The notes: generated from the sequence alone by a model not told the origin. Counted from the first letter of the stretch, positions 1 to 11,450 are shown. The stretch: 64,000 nucleotides of DNA from Phytophthora colocasiae (GCA_018806915.1 JAGKQI010000097.1:248001-312000); one strand, 5' to 3'. Numbers and translations: made by a program.

Positions 1-808
1 GACCACGCAGACTCCCGATGGCACTACGACTCAAACGCCTGATGGCACGACCACGCAGACTCCCGATGGCACTACGACTCAAACGCCTGATGGCACGACC
101 ACGCAGACTCCCGATGGCACTACGACTCAAACGCCTGATGGCACTACGACTCAAACGCCTGATGGCACTACGACTGAGCCTCCAACGACTGCACCGCCAA
201 CGACTGAGCCTCCAACGACAGAGCCTCCAACGACTGCACCGCCAACGACTGAGCCTCCAACGACAGAGCCTCCAACGACTGCACCGCCAACGACTGAGCC
301 TCCAACGACTGCGCCGCCAACGACTGCACCGCCAACGACTGCACCGCCAACGACTGCACCGCCAACGACTGAGCCTCCAACGACTGAGCCTCCAACGACT
401 GCGCCGCCAACGACTGCACCGCCAACGACTGCACCGCCAACGACTGCACCGCCAACGACTGCACCGCCAACGACTGCACCGCCAACGACAGCTCCGCCAA
501 CGACAGCTCCGCCAACGACTGCAACTCCCCTATTTTCATGTGAAGCCGGAAGCCCAAATCAAGTTCAATTGGAGAATAACGTGCGCTACGCCACTGGCGT
601 GTTTACCCTCGCTGCTAATGTTAATTTGGCTCAAGACTGGCGTTGGTGTTGCCGCCTGTGCTACAACAATCCGTCCTGCGAAGCCTTCAATTTCAACGCG
701 CTCATAGTAGTTGGAGCATGTGAGTTGACGAGCTCGACCGCAGGTAGAACCTCAACAATCCTCCTTCCTTGGCAGGCAGGTATCATCGGCCGCGAGGTGA
801 GTCCGTAG
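1..808 (+). CDS. mucin-like PAN-domain protein, 3' part only
   Basis: This is the 3' end of a gene that begins left of the window. It encodes a stalk of Thr/Pro repeats (DGTTTQTP octapeptides, then PPTTA/PPTTE pentapeptides) followed by a C-terminal PAN/Apple-like domain of about 95 residues with a CCxLC motif and four further cysteines. The stop codon ends at 808. It matches the 3' part of the complete gene at 4398-7097 almost base for base, but one 15-bp pentapeptide repeat unit is missing. PAN domains bind protein or carbohydrate ligands. A secreted, wall- or adhesion-related role is inferred from the complete copy, which has a signal peptide. Whether the missing 5' part is intact cannot be judged here. 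Confidence 0.8.
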   Translation, partial: TTQTPDGTTTQTPDGTTTQTPDGTTTQTPDGTTTQTPDGTTTQTPDGTTTQTPDGTTTEPPTTAPPTTEPPTTEPPTTAPPTTEPPTTEPPTTAPPTTEPPTTAPPTTAPPTTAPPTTAPPTTEPPTTEPPTTAPPTTAPPTTAPPTTAPPTTAPPTTAPPTTAPPTTAPPTTATPLFSCEAGSPNQVQLENNVRYATGVFTLAANVNLAQDWRWCCRLCYNNPSCEAFNFNALIVVGACELTSSTAGRTSTILLPWQAGIIGREVSP

Positions 809-1704
809 ATAACTTCATGACAGACAAGGGTCGTAATATTCATAACTTGAATAATACATGTACATGCACTGCTTTTTTTTACAACTTCGAGTGTCCAACA
901 GCAATAACCACACAATGGAGCTAACTTCTCTACTACGAATGGCATCTGGATTGGGTGAACCGTTCCGATAAATTGCCACCTTTTTGAAAGTGGCGGTGTG
1001 CATGTCAAAATACAATGGAGCAAGTCCTCCAACTGCGCCTAACTCAGCCGTGTGCAACGCGGTGCTGGCTTCAACAGCGCTGGCCTGAATCAACATCAGT
1101 GAGTGGTCTCAACGAACGAAAGTCGAAGCAGCATGCTCCAGAACGTGGTAATACAATCCACGTACATCGAGAGACCGGAGAAAACCTTCTCCTTGCAGAT
1201 TACCATTCGCCACGAGTCTGTTTTGTTGTAAGTAGTTCCGGTGCAGGCCGTGCAGTTCATCGAACCCAGCGCCGAGCTGCATCCAGTCTGCGTGCGAATC
1301 GTTGGAAGATGGTGAAAAGATCTCGGCAATAAGCGTCGACATCGACAAACTCGAAGGTTTCCACTAACACTGAGCGATTTTCAGGGTGGAGTACTCCCCG
1401 TGCATGTTGGCGGAGACGGTATTCAGTTAGCGCGTTCCGAAGACTGCTCTCCATGAGGATTCGGCGGTCATGCGGTAGGCCATCAATGGCTAAGGCATAA
1501 TACAGTAAGGAAATAGATGACCTCCATCGAACGCCTTACTCCACACTGAATTGACCATCTCCACCCGAATTTCGCTGCATACATGCCTTGGTATTCAGCG
1601 ACAGTGTGGCGAAGAAGTTGCCGGGGGATCGAGGGAGGCAGACGGATGATGACGTTGCTCTTAACCAGCTTAGTTGTCGCCGTGGCTAAAGTTTTTATTG
1701 ACAG

Positions 1705-2000
1705 TGCCACAGTGTGAACCTCCATCGAACGCGCCTCCAACGACGCAACCTCCGACACCAAGAACAAGGTGCGCTACATTAATAGCGGCAATTTCTCTGT
1801 CATGAAGTTATCTACACAGGTATAAACAACACTGTGCCTTGATGTCCGTTTTAGCGGCCCATGCTGCCTGCCTGCCTGCCAGTTGCCCTGTTTTGCCTGT
1901 GGCCGAAGTCGTCAACTCACACCGTGCAGTCGATGATATTTGCCTGAAACTAAAGGCTTTCCAGCTCGGAGCAAGAATGCCAGGATACTTTGTATTCCAC
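1705..2000 (+). pseudogene. decayed PAN-type segment downstream of the mucin gene
   Basis: After a short Pro/Thr-coding stretch comes sequence resembling the start of the PAN domain: a Asn-Lys-Val-Arg-Tyr stretch matching the intact Asn-Asn-Val-Arg-Tyr, then a Cys-Cys-Leu-like segment. The frame shifts several times and stops occur. It looks like the relic of an older copy of the mucin 3' exon. The similarity is weak and was judged by eye. Confidence 0.45.
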
Positions 2001-2056
2001 TGCAAATTTGACTGAGCTTAGTGCTCTTGACTCTACCAAGCTTCCTATTCCTCTAT

Positions 2057-2640
2057 GATATCGAGTGCATTGAGGCTGTTCCAGCCAAATTGAGGCGCTG
2101 CTGAACCAACTAGACTTGATTTTCAGCGAGCTACTCGATGCATAAGAAAGCAGTGAGCGAGGCCAGGCAGGTTCATAATATGATGGCAATCCATAGAACA
2201 GTGACACGGGCACAATCAATAAACGAGTGCTACTCAGTCCCCGCAGACTCGCAGTCAAAGCACTCGTACTCTCCGACTTGCGTTGGAGAAAACAAACCGA
2301 CAGTGTGTAGGACGAAGCTTCTAATACAAGCGGAACTGTAGACCAGTGTACCCACTTGACGATGGTCCTTGAGCGCCAGAAGAGTATCGACCAGGGATAG
2401 TTGCGTAACTCCAGTGTATCACCCATGGCATCTTGGTCAGACACGGAAAAGCACCGACCACACCGTTTCGAAATACCCCAACTGGTAGCGCAAAAGCTTC
2501 CGGAATGACTAGCTGGTTCCTGGAACACACCGTCAGGACACAACTTGGCCCACCAGCGTGCTTAAACCATCGTAAAGACGAGTTGCTGGACACGAGGAGA
2601 AAACAAGGCAAAGATTGAGTAACCATGGGCTACTCTCATT
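2057..2640 (-). mobile_element. LINE remnant with zinc-finger RT C-terminus
   Basis: Read on the minus strand, about 2330-2170 encodes a Cys-x2-Cys...His-x4-Cys segment (YECFDCESAGTE then HSFIDCARVTVLW, separated by one stop). This is the pattern of the zinc-binding region at the end of non-LTR reverse transcriptases. Flanking minus-strand frames (to about 2626) are open but shifted. It is a broken 3' fragment of a retrotransposon polyprotein. Confidence 0.5.
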
Positions 2641-4354
2641 CATCAGACAGCGGCAATCATAAGGCGCAGCAAAAGCGATGTGAAAGTCTCACATTGGACC
2701 AGCCCGTACCGTCAAAGTACATCACTTGCCTGGGATAATCTGGACCTGGAGGTGAGAATTATACCACACGTTTTCCGCTAGCTCAACGATACATCCCAAT
2801 GATGCAGCACGAATAGGAGTACAACGAGCAAAGATGCTGAGCTGGTAATCACGACCAAAGGAATGACTGTAAGATCGTGCAACGGTTTGCATTTTATCCA
2901 GCTTGTAACCACTAAGATTTTTGGTTAATTCGACCAGAACGAAGAAAAGCAGCAACCGTTTCATCGATATCTCCAGGTGGTACTGACGCATTCTCTAGCC
3001 TCAGCGCGGGCCGCCACTGCAGCTGCTTAAGTTACTGCCTGCTCAGACAAGCCGTTTGCAATGGTTGAACTGCGCCAATGAGAGCCTCCAGCTATGAATA
3101 AAAGCTTTTTGAGCGTCAGATTTCTTCGTGGTTTTAACGTTACTAGTTTATGAGCTAACGATGATACATCTCCCTGGACGACGGTTGCGTACGTTTAGTA
3201 GAATGCAACATTCCGACGCTAAATGCGTTTCATACGTTCCTTATCGTTGGCGACCCTGGCGATCCGATCCTGGCGATCTACGTTAGATTCTAACCCCCGC
3301 GCTTGAAAGTTCATACCCGGGTTTGGTGGCAACTCTTCCAATTAGGCCAGGCGAGGACAAACACTATGGGCTCAAACCGAGGCGGTGAAACCACACTCAA
3401 TCAGCATGACGGAAGTATCAAGACTACTGGGTCATACGCCAGGATTACTCCTCTGGTACTGCTGCAGCAGTACAGTAGTGTGCTGTACAATCTGCCACTA
3501 CCTCATGATACCGTCCGTACCTATGACAAGTCGCGATCTTCTATCCAGTTTGTGTCAATACCGACAGCAACCGCAATGAAATTAGTCTATGAGTTATGCC
3601 AGACATACGCAGGAAATTGAAGTTGAATAACTGTTAATTTCCTGGTTGCTGCTCGAGAATTCTGACGATGTCAGGGCATGTAATATATCGTGAAAAAGTG
3701 CAAACCGATGGAAGCGTTCTACTTGTCTTTTTAGCTCGGCGATCCACGTGGCAACCGTGACGACAGGCCTTCAACGCGAATAATCCCTGCACTTCTGTGC
3801 TACAACGACAACTTCACCGTTACCTCTGACTCAGAACTTCTGACCAAGGTACAGGCTGCACCAGTAACTGATAAAAAAAACAGACTGCCAAAAGCGGGTG
3901 CCAAAAGCGGGTGATTATAGTCAGGAACGAGAAACGATTGGAAGATATTCTCGATGGTAATGGCGCTATTATACCACCACCTTCCTACAAGCCCGCAATG
4001 CTCGACAAGTCAGCGCAGCGCTGCGCCACACCCTCTTTCCTTGTTAAGAGTACAACGTAGTATACTACACGCGAAGACGTTTGTCTGCGTGCAAAGATCT
4101 CTGAAGACGTCTACATGGCCAAGGAAGATGTGTGGCCCCCCGCAAGAAATGTCGTTTCAAGAAAGCCTCGCACTACGCAACATCATTTAACGCTGAAATT
4201 GCCTTATCATCCTCTTTACCCCCAGCCTGTCATATATTCTGGCGACATCGACCTCATCGCCAAGTAACCGAAACCCAGTCACGGCATCATGCCGGGCATG
4301 GGCCATACATCCCCTGCCGGTTGGCATTCTTTGGCAACCAGCTCTACCCCAGAC
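2641..4354. other. long non-genic stretch upstream of mucin gene
   Basis: No convincing gene was found. A minus-strand reading frame at 2964-2722 starts with a hydrophobic leader but has no recognisable body. A plus frame at 3303-3620 lacks any familiar motif. A 14-bp direct repeat (ccaaaagcgggtg) occurs around 3886-3913. The last 150 bp should hold the promoter of the gene at 4398. Confidence 0.4.
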
Positions 4355-4369
4355 TCATTCTCCAATTTT
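4355..4369 (+). promoter_or_regulatory. oomycete initiator element
   Basis: The 15 bases TCATTCTCCAATTTT lie 28 bp before the ATG at 4398 and match the oomycete core promoter pattern TCATTYYNCAWTTT (initiator plus flanking region). The same string occurs before the minus-strand paralogue (26497-26483). Confidence 0.75.
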
Positions 4370-4397
4370 CTCCTGACCAACAACTTGGACTTCGCCA

Positions 4398-7097
4398 ATG
4401 TCCGCGAGGAAATCCGCCACCGCGGCCCTCGCCGGCATCTTCGCGACTGGAATCGTTTCGGCTGACGTTCCGATCGGCGTACTGCACGATGCAACCTACG
4501 CAGTACCGGAATCTCGAGGGATCCCGTGCTCTGGCACTGGTGCAGCTCCTGCTGGAACTGCGTGTCCAAAGGCTGGTGACGTCGCTACTGGCGACTGCCA
4601 CCCGTATCTCTCGTCTTACAACGGAGCCATATGTGTCGCCCCGGTGGATGCCCAGTGTGTTGTCATTCAAGAAAACGTGTGGGGTTGTACGTTCCCGAAC
4701 ACCCTTTACTCTTCGGCTGCTGAAGCTGAGACTGTCGGGACCTACGACGGTGGAAGCTCTGGCTGGGACGACGACGAAACTGTTGGGTCCTACGACGGTC
4801 GAAGCTATGGCTGGGACGATGGTGATAGCGAAGAAGTCGGCTACGATACGATCCTTCGTAAACCATTCGATCTGAGTAGTCCTCCGACGGGGACTACGAC
4901 TGAAGTGGGTGGAACGACCGCAAATGGCAACTATGATTCGACCGGAGGCGGTGGTGGCTATAGTACTACCTCCACTGGAACAACGAGCCACAACACTGGT
5001 GACCACGGTTCTACGACAATTGGCACTACCGAAGGTGGCGTGGCAAGCAGAGGGTATGGAACCGGAACCAAGACAAGCGGCACTATTGATAGTGGAGGTG
5101 TTATGGGCGGCTACGGTTCAACTGGCACTGCCGAAGGTGGAGTGGCAAACGGAGGGTATGGAACCGGAACCAAGACAAGCGGCACTATTGATAGTGGAGG
5201 CGCTATGTGCGGCTACGGTTCAACTGAGGCTGTAGCGGGTGGGCAGCCAACTGGTGACTATTTGACTGGAACGACTGATACAGCAGAAGGTGGGGAGACA
5301 ACCGTTGAATATGGCTCTACGGGAACCACTACGACGGGAGATTACACCTTTGGTGGGGCGGAAACGACGAAAGGCGGTGAGACCACGACAGTCCACCCCA
5401 GTGGCGGCGGCAACGACTATTACTCAGCCGACACGACGACCTACACTAGCGTTAGTGACAAGTCTACTGTCCCGTACTCCACGGGCACGGCCAAGGGTGG
5501 TGAAACCTCGACGGACTGCAGTGGGGACGACAAACCTACTGATTCATATAGTACCGGTACTACCGAGGGTGGTGAGACCACGACGGACTACCACACTGGC
5601 GGTGGCAACGGCTATCACACTGGCGGTGGCAACGGCTACCACACCGGTGGTGGCAAGGACTACTCAACCAGCACGACGGACTATAGCAGTGGTAGTGTCA
5701 AGCCTACCGGATCGTACCCCACCAGCACGAATGAGGGCAGTGCAACCACGACAGCCTATCACACCGGTGGTGGCAAGGACTACCCAACCAGCACGATAGA
5801 CTACAGCGGCAAGACTACTGACTCTTACACGACCAAGGACGGTGAGACTACTACGTACTACCCTGCTCATGAGACATATGAAGCACCGTACGACTCAAAA
5901 ACTCCTTCGAAGTATGATGATCATGAACAAGGGCCTGGCACACTTGGGCCTGAAACTGATGAGCCCTGTGACGAGCCGGTAGAAGGATCGACGGAAGCAC
6001 CCAACGAATATCCCACTGAAGAGTATGGGGACTTCTCGACCAAGTATCCTGGTGAGGAATCCTCGGAGCCCTCTACCCGATATCCCGGTGAAGAATCAAC
6101 CACAGCACCGGAAGCGTACGCTACCCAGTCTCCTGTTGATACGATGGAGCCACAGACAGAGGAACCATGCGACACTGACCAGCCCGAAGATACTCCGGCT
6201 TACCCAACACAGCCTCCATACGGAACAACAACACAGACTCCCGATGGCACTACGACTCAAACGCCTGATGGCACGACCACGCAGACTCCCGATGGCACTA
6301 CGACTCAAACGCCTGATGGCACGACCACGCAGACTCCCGATGGCACTACGACTCAAACGCCTGATGGCACGACCACGCAGACTCCCGATGGCACTACGAC
6401 TCAAACGCCTGATGGCACTACGACTCAAACGCCTGATGGCACTACGACTGAGCCTCCAACGACTGCACCGCCAACGACTGAGCCTCCAACGACAGAGCCT
6501 CCAACGACTGCACCGCCAACGACTGAGCCTCCAACGACAGAGCCTCCAACGACTGCACCGCCAACGACTGAGCCTCCAACGACTGCGCCGCCAACGACTG
6601 CACCGCCAACGACTGCACCGCCAACGACTGCACCGCCAACGACTGAGCCTCCAACGACTGAGCCTCCAACGACTGCGCCGCCAACGACTGCACCGCCAAC
6701 GACTGCACCGCCAACGACTGCACCGCCAACGACTGCACCGCCAACGACTGCACCGCCAACGACTGCACCGCCAACGACAGCTCCGCCAACGACAGCTCCG
6801 CCAACGACTGCAACTCCCCTATTTTCATGTGAAGCCGGAAGCCCAAATCAAGTTCAATTGGAGAATAACGTGCGCTACGCCACTGGCGTGTTTACCCTCG
6901 CTGCTAATGTTAATTTGGCTCAAGACTGGCGTTGGTGTTGCCGCCTGTGCTACAACAATCCGTCCTGCGAAGCCTTCAATTTCAACGCGCTCATAGTAGT
7001 TGGAGCATGTGAGTTGACGAGCTCGACCGCAGGTAGAACCTCAACAATCCTCCTTCCTTGGCAGGCAGGTATCATCGGTCGCGAGGTGAGTCCGTAG
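4398..7097 (+). CDS. secreted mucin-like protein with PAN/Apple domain
   Basis: This encodes 899 residues. The predicted signal peptide (about residues 1-22) ends in VSA before DVPIG. Residues 23-105 form a compact domain with six cysteines (one in the motif CPKAGDVAT), shared with the genes at 26441-21229 and 32922-34118. A very long Thr/Gly/Ser-rich low-complexity region follows, then DGTTTQTP octapeptides, then PPTTA/PPTTE pentapeptides, and finally a PAN/Apple-type domain with CCRLC and three further cysteines. The design is that of an O-glycosylated, secreted wall or adhesion protein, like the Phytophthora CAR/mucin-like proteins. This is inferred from architecture; no enzymatic domain is present. 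The start is supported by the signal peptide and the initiator 28 bp upstream. The 3' half is duplicated at the left window edge. Other frames over the repeats are open only because of base composition. Confidence 0.9.
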   Translation: MSARKSATAALAGIFATGIVSADVPIGVLHDATYAVPESRGIPCSGTGAAPAGTACPKAGDVATGDCHPYLSSYNGAICVAPVDAQCVVIQENVWGCTFPNTLYSSAAEAETVGTYDGGSSGWDDDETVGSYDGRSYGWDDGDSEEVGYDTILRKPFDLSSPPTGTTTEVGGTTANGNYDSTGGGGGYSTTSTGTTSHNTGDHGSTTIGTTEGGVASRGYGTGTKTSGTIDSGGVMGGYGSTGTAEGGVANGGYGTGTKTSGTIDSGGAMCGYGSTEAVAGGQPTGDYLTGTTDTAEGGETTVEYGSTGTTTTGDYTFGGAETTKGGETTTVHPSGGGNDYYSADTTTYTSVSDKSTVPYSTGTAKGGETSTDCSGDDKPTDSYSTGTTEGGETTTDYHTGGGNGYHTGGGNGYHTGGGKDYSTSTTDYSSGSVKPTGSYPTSTNEGSATTTAYHTGGGKDYPTSTIDYSGKTTDSYTTKDGETTTYYPAHETYEAPYDSKTPSKYDDHEQGPGTLGPETDEPCDEPVEGSTEAPNEYPTEEYGDFSTKYPGEESSEPSTRYPGEESTTAPEAYATQSPVDTMEPQTEEPCDTDQPEDTPAYPTQPPYGTTTQTPDGTTTQTPDGTTTQTPDGTTTQTPDGTTTQTPDGTTTQTPDGTTTQTPDGTTTQTPDGTTTQTPDGTTTEPPTTAPPTTEPPTTEPPTTAPPTTEPPTTEPPTTAPPTTEPPTTAPPTTAPPTTAPPTTAPPTTEPPTTEPPTTAPPTTAPPTTAPPTTAPPTTAPPTTAPPTTAPPTTAPPTTAPPTTATPLFSCEAGSPNQVQLENNVRYATGVFTLAANVNLAQDWRWCCRLCYNNPSCEAFNFNALIVVGACELTSSTAGRTSTILLPWQAGIIGREVSP
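6228..6810 (+). repeat. coding tandem repeats of mucin stalk
   Basis: There are two arrays in one reading frame: 24-bp units (alternating actcccgatggcactacg and acgcctgatggcacgacc forms) to about 6447, then 15-bp units of the type ccaacgactgcaccg to 6810. The copy at 1-520 is one 15-bp unit shorter, which shows unit-level length change. Confidence 0.9.
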
Positions 7098-8326
7098 ATA
7101 ACTTCATGACAGACAAGGGTCGTAATATTCATAACTTGAATAATACATGTACATGCACTGCTTTTTTTTACAACTTCGAGTGTCCAACAGCAATAACCAC
7201 ACAATGGAGCTAACTTCTCTACTACGAATGGCATCTGGATTGGGTGAACCGTTCCGATAAATTGCCACCTTTTTGAAAGTGGCGGTGTGCATGTCAAAAT
7301 ACAATGGAGCAAGTCCTCCAACTGCGCCTAACTCAGCCGTGTGCAACGCGGTGCTGGCTTCAACAGCGCTGGCCTGAATCAACATCAGTGAGTGGTCTCA
7401 ACGAACGAAAGTCGAAGCAGCATGCTCCAGAACGTGGTAATACAATCCACGTACATCGAGAGACCGGAGAAAACCTTCTCCTTGCAGATTACCATTCGCC
7501 ACGAGTCTGTTTTGTTGTAAGTAGTTCCGGTGCAGGCCGTGCAGTTCATCGAACCCAGCGCCGAGCTGCATCCAGTCTGCGTGCGAATCGTTGGAAGATG
7601 GTGAAAAGATCTCGGCAATAAGCGTCGACATCGACAAACTCGAAGGTTTCCACTAACACTGAGCGATTTTCAGGGTGGAGTACTCCCCGTGCATGTTGGC
7701 GGAGACGGTATTCAGTTAGCGCGTTCCGAAGACTGCTCTCCATGAGGATTCGGCGGTCATGCGGTAGGCCATCAATGGCTAAGGCATAATACAGTAAGGA
7801 AATAGATGACCTCCATCGAACGCCTTACTCCACACTGAATTGACCATCTCCACCCGAATTTCGCTGCATACATGCCTTGGTATTCAGCGACAGTGTGGCG
7901 AAGAAGTTGCCGGGGGATCGAGGGAGGCAGACGGATGATGACGTTGCTCTTAACCAGCTTAGTTGTCGCCGTGGCTAAAGTTTTTATTGACAGTGCCACA
8001 GTGTGAACCTCCATCGAACGCGCCTCCAACGACTCAACCTCCGACACCAAGAACAAGGTGCGCTACATTGATAGCGGCAATTTCTCTGTCATGAAGTTAT
8101 CTACACAGGTATAAACAACACTGTGCCTTGATGTCCGTTTTAGCGGCCCATGCTGCCTCTGCCAGTCGTCCTGGTTTTCTGTTTTGCCTGTGGCCGAAGT
8201 CGTCAACTCACACCGTGCAGTCGATGATATTTGCCTGAAACTAAAGGCTTTGCAGCTCGGAGCAAGAATGCCAGGATACTTTGTATTCTAGTGCTCTTGA
8301 CTCTACCAAGCTTCCTATTCCTCTAC
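6275..8326 (+). repeat. tandem segmental duplication, copy 2
   Basis: This is the partner of 1-2056. Base identity is very high through about 8150, then small indels appear, and similarity ends near 8326. The offset is 6274 before and 6289 after the 15-bp indel. Confidence 0.9.
7994..8290 (+). pseudogene. decayed PAN-type segment, second copy
   Basis: This is the equivalent of 1705-2000 in copy 2, with a CCLC-like stretch near 8150 and a different set of small indels. It is a non-functional relic. Confidence 0.4.
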
Positions 8327-8339
8327 CCATGCTATTGAT

Positions 8340-8690
8340 GCATGTAACAATGGCATCTGGGCTGTGGCACTGTTAGCGACGTCATGTATGGAACGAGGTT
8401 ACACTGCTTCAACTGGCCAGACAAGTTAGTTATGGAGCGGCTCATTCAATTGCGCCAAACTCAGACCACATGTACAGGACTGACCTGAATCAATATCATC
8501 GAGTGGTCTCGGTGGAGTCCTTCACGTTACAAACTGCACTTTCACGACCACTGCAACGGACTTTGACGTTGCAGTGTGGCCAAACTTTCACTGCCTGTCA
8601 GCATTCACCCACGCCGGACTCGGCCGCTTTGCTGGCCGCTTGCGTCAGTGCCACAGTGCGAGGTCAGTGACAGAATCGACAAGGGCAGTG
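8340..8690 (+). repeat. degenerate third copy of the duplicated flank
   Basis: Short blocks match the 3' flank of copies 1 and 2 in the same order: aatggcatctgg (as near 940), atggagc...caattgcgcc (as near 1015), cctgaatcaa...gagtggtctc (as near 1085), and cagtgccacagtg (as near 1700). Large internal deletions are present. This indicates an older tandem unit. Confidence 0.55.
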
Positions 8691-9572
8691 GCATGTCTCG
8701 AGCATCTCAGGCTGTGTTCATACAGTAGTGTGAATCCGCAATGAGAGCAGCGTCTATCAAGCCAAATATTTCCGCGCAGAAAGATATCAAAGGCCCTAAA
8801 CTTTAGGCCCTAAGTGATATCGTTGAGTGAACGCGGATGCTTGAAGGACATGTCCGCTGGTGGGCAGTGGGACGTAGCTAACGTGCTGAAAGTCCCTGCA
8901 GAACCTTCCAGAGCAGCAGCGGACTCTTGTAGAGACTGGACTTGACGCATTGCTTTCCTCCGGGGGCGTTTTTCCCCGAAAAGTGTGGACGAAGCCATCG
9001 CTAAAGAAGGCGGCGAGACAAAATACGAGAAACACCAATCAATTGTGAATCCAGCACCAGCAAATTCATAATTCCACTCAGATTTGATCAATCGTACCTA
9101 GCCGAAGTCGAGTGTGGGTGTGCCACACATTTGGAATCCTGGCCTCTACGGCGCCACGCGGCACGGCATGCGCGCCGACGTTCTCGCGGCTCTTACAGAC
9201 GCTACACGGGTCGAACAGCTTCACGGGTGCGCTCTTTCGCTTTCTATTGATGTCAGCTCGGTGCGCGTATCCAGTTGCCTCAGCAAATCCAAGTTGGTAA
9301 TGATGAAAGGGACCCGAAAGGGCAGCCAGAATGCTGTCCGTGTATACTGCACTCTGCGGGTAGCAGATAAAGCATAGTAGAAAAAGGTAACGAGCAACCA
9401 CAAACAGCCAAGGTGGGATCATCGCTCGGTGTGAGCCGTAAAACGCGGTGGTAGGAGGTTGTTGCCGGCGAATACCAGGCTCAAGGGCGGTCCGTGGGCG
9501 GGTGGGTGCACAAACTTGTAATGTAAGCAATTGTCTGAATTATATTGATTAGCTACTAACGGGCTATTGCTT
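8691..9572. other. non-genic stretch downstream of MULE relic
   Basis: Only short overlapping frames without known motifs were found (for example minus strand 9530-9078). It may be the terminal region of the adjacent MULE, but I could not find matching terminal inverted repeats. Confidence 0.35.
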
Positions 9573-11450
9573 CTACACTAACTCCAGTGCACTCCCATTG
9601 TTTGCAGGTCGTCCAGCAGCTTGTTTCTCGCTGCGTTCACGGCGAGCTCGATTACGGCCGCGATACACGAGGCGTGCGCGACCGCAGAGGTCTAGCTGGT
9701 CCCGCACGGACAGCCCGTATATGAGGTGGAAACAGCAGCCAACTTTAAGAAACACACGGCAACAGCACGTCCGCGCAACAACATCAACTTGCCAACCCGT
9801 TGCTGGTATGCCTGACGTCTCCATCCTTGCCTTTTGAACGGAAAGGCTTGCCGTCACAGGTAGCTCCTCCTTCGTGCGGCGATCCAGCGGGTCGTATACG
9901 CGCTCGAGCGTGTCAGAAACTACATGCACAGTACTTGATGTCGCGGGCAGCTGCTCATCACCTGTAAGAAAGCCAATGGAGTACTTGAGAGGCATTATCT
10001 CTCGGATGGTCTTTGCTTTTGTCATCTCGCGCACGCGTCGAACCATATCCGGACGCGGTTGGATTTCAGTAGCGACTGGGCGTCCCCGAACACCCTCGGT
10101 TTTGACGCAGAGTAGGAGCTGATCAATGAGTGTGCCCATTTTGAGGCGAGCACGCAGTGTATAATCGCGCTTGATAGCACGGTTGAACTGCTCTACAGGA
10201 TTGTTGGTCGCAGCAAAACCTCATGGCGTGTGGAAGGCCTGCCAGCGATGGAACTTCGAGTTCAGCCACACCGACCTGAAGTAGGTAACGAAGGTGGTGA
10301 GTTGAGGAAGCTTATCCCAGCTTTCCATGCACCGAGCTTTAGTAATCTCCAGTTCAGCCTCCGATGTAGCATAGTGCATATCCGCAAGATCTCGAGCAAC
10401 TTGAGCAGCAAGTGCTATAGGGATACCACGTGTATGTTTGTAGACGTTGGCAGCTACGTGAAAGTAGCACATCAAATTGACGAGTTCGTTTTCCACGCCG
10501 AGCACTGAGTCCACCGCATTACGCTGAGCTTTGTCCGCATCAGCCATGATGTAGCGAACTGAGAGTTGTTTGTTTGTCGCCAGTGTATACATTCGACGGA
10601 GCATAGAGAGTGCCTCAGCAAAATGATGCTCAGTTTGCTGAGAGAGAATGAAGAACGCCACTAGGTGAAAGGAGCTCATACAGTCGGAGATGCCGACGAC
10701 CATAACCGGGTATTCCACCTGGCTCAACTTGTAGGTGGCATCTATGTGAAGTACATAGGTTGCCGGATCGCGGTCAAGTCGGCGTAGCAGCAGCTTCGAG
10801 GACAGTCCGACCGCAAAGGTGTCCGCGTCAGAACCACGGCCAACAATTGCTTCCCCATTAGAATTAGAGCGCCATGTAAATGTGAAAGGGCTTCCTGGTT
10901 CTTCCTCTCCGCGGTATGCGTGCTCCCGGACCTTTGCCACGACGTCATCGTGGTAATCGCTCCCACCGAGATGAGCTCGGCGGTAGTGCTGCACGAAACG
11001 CTGCACGGTCGTCAGCTTCGGCATTGCACCCTCCGCAACTTGGAAGCGCCTCACGATCCCGTTGTAGATATTCATAGGTTTGTGGTTGTAGGTGCACATG
11101 TCTCGGGCAAAAGCCTTCATTTCCTCGGTCAAACGCGCCTCGCGGGGAGAGTGAAGGGGCGAAACGTGCTGGTTCGCCTCCCACAGATTCACCACGTTCG
11201 ACAGGATGCAGATCTGCACCCTTCCCTTCCATGGGCAACGTGCGTACGGGGCTACGGTTTTGCAGGACTTGCACTTGCACAGCAGCAGCTTCGTGCGCAT
11301 GTTATGTGGTGCCGGCTCGGAGCATAGCGAGCACGAGGTTAGATCGCTCTTGTTCACTACGTAGTACTTGAAGGATTCCAGCAACATGTTGCTGTCGTAG
11401 ATGGAGAGGTCTTTAGCTACAAGGGCCCAAGCGATCTTGGCGCGAGGCAT
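9573..11450 (-). pseudogene. MULE-type transposase with one premature TGA
   Basis: A 626-codon minus-strand frame is open apart from one TGA at 10223-10221. The parts are an N-terminal zinc-binding region (CSLCSEPAPHN, CKCKSCKTVAPYARC), a MULE catalytic domain with HIDATYK and YIMADADKAQR acidic motifs, and, just after the TGA, NNPVEQFNR with the third acidic residue. A C-terminal SWIM zinc finger follows (CCCRVF...GCCFH). The enzyme would cut and move Mutator-like elements in the nucleus. The stop removes the third catalytic residue and the SWIM finger, so the product should be inactive unless the stop is read through. No other lesion is visible, so the break looks recent. Terminal inverted repeats were not found. 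Confidence 0.85.

Larger units (their letters stand above)
1..2056 (+). repeat. tandem segmental duplication, copy 1
   Basis: This block is nearly identical to 6275-8326, covering the mucin-like 3' coding part and about 1.2 kb of 3' flank. I see one 15-bp indel in the repeat stalk, a few substitutions (for example near 787, 1743 and 1780), and divergence with small indels after about 1865. Similarity stops near 2056, where copy 1 continues into a LINE remnant. The left end lies outside the window. Confidence 0.9.

Noticed and set aside
2722..2991. Minus-strand frame with signal-like start (ATG 2964)
   Set aside because: Short, no recognisable mature domain, no promoter signal; could be chance.
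6025..6996. Plus-strand Arg/Leu/Gln-rich frame over the PPTTA repeats
   Set aside because: Out-of-frame shadow of the mucin stalk.
9078..9530. 150-codon minus frame near the MULE relic
   Set aside because: No motif, overlaps several other frames; may be element sequence but not supported.
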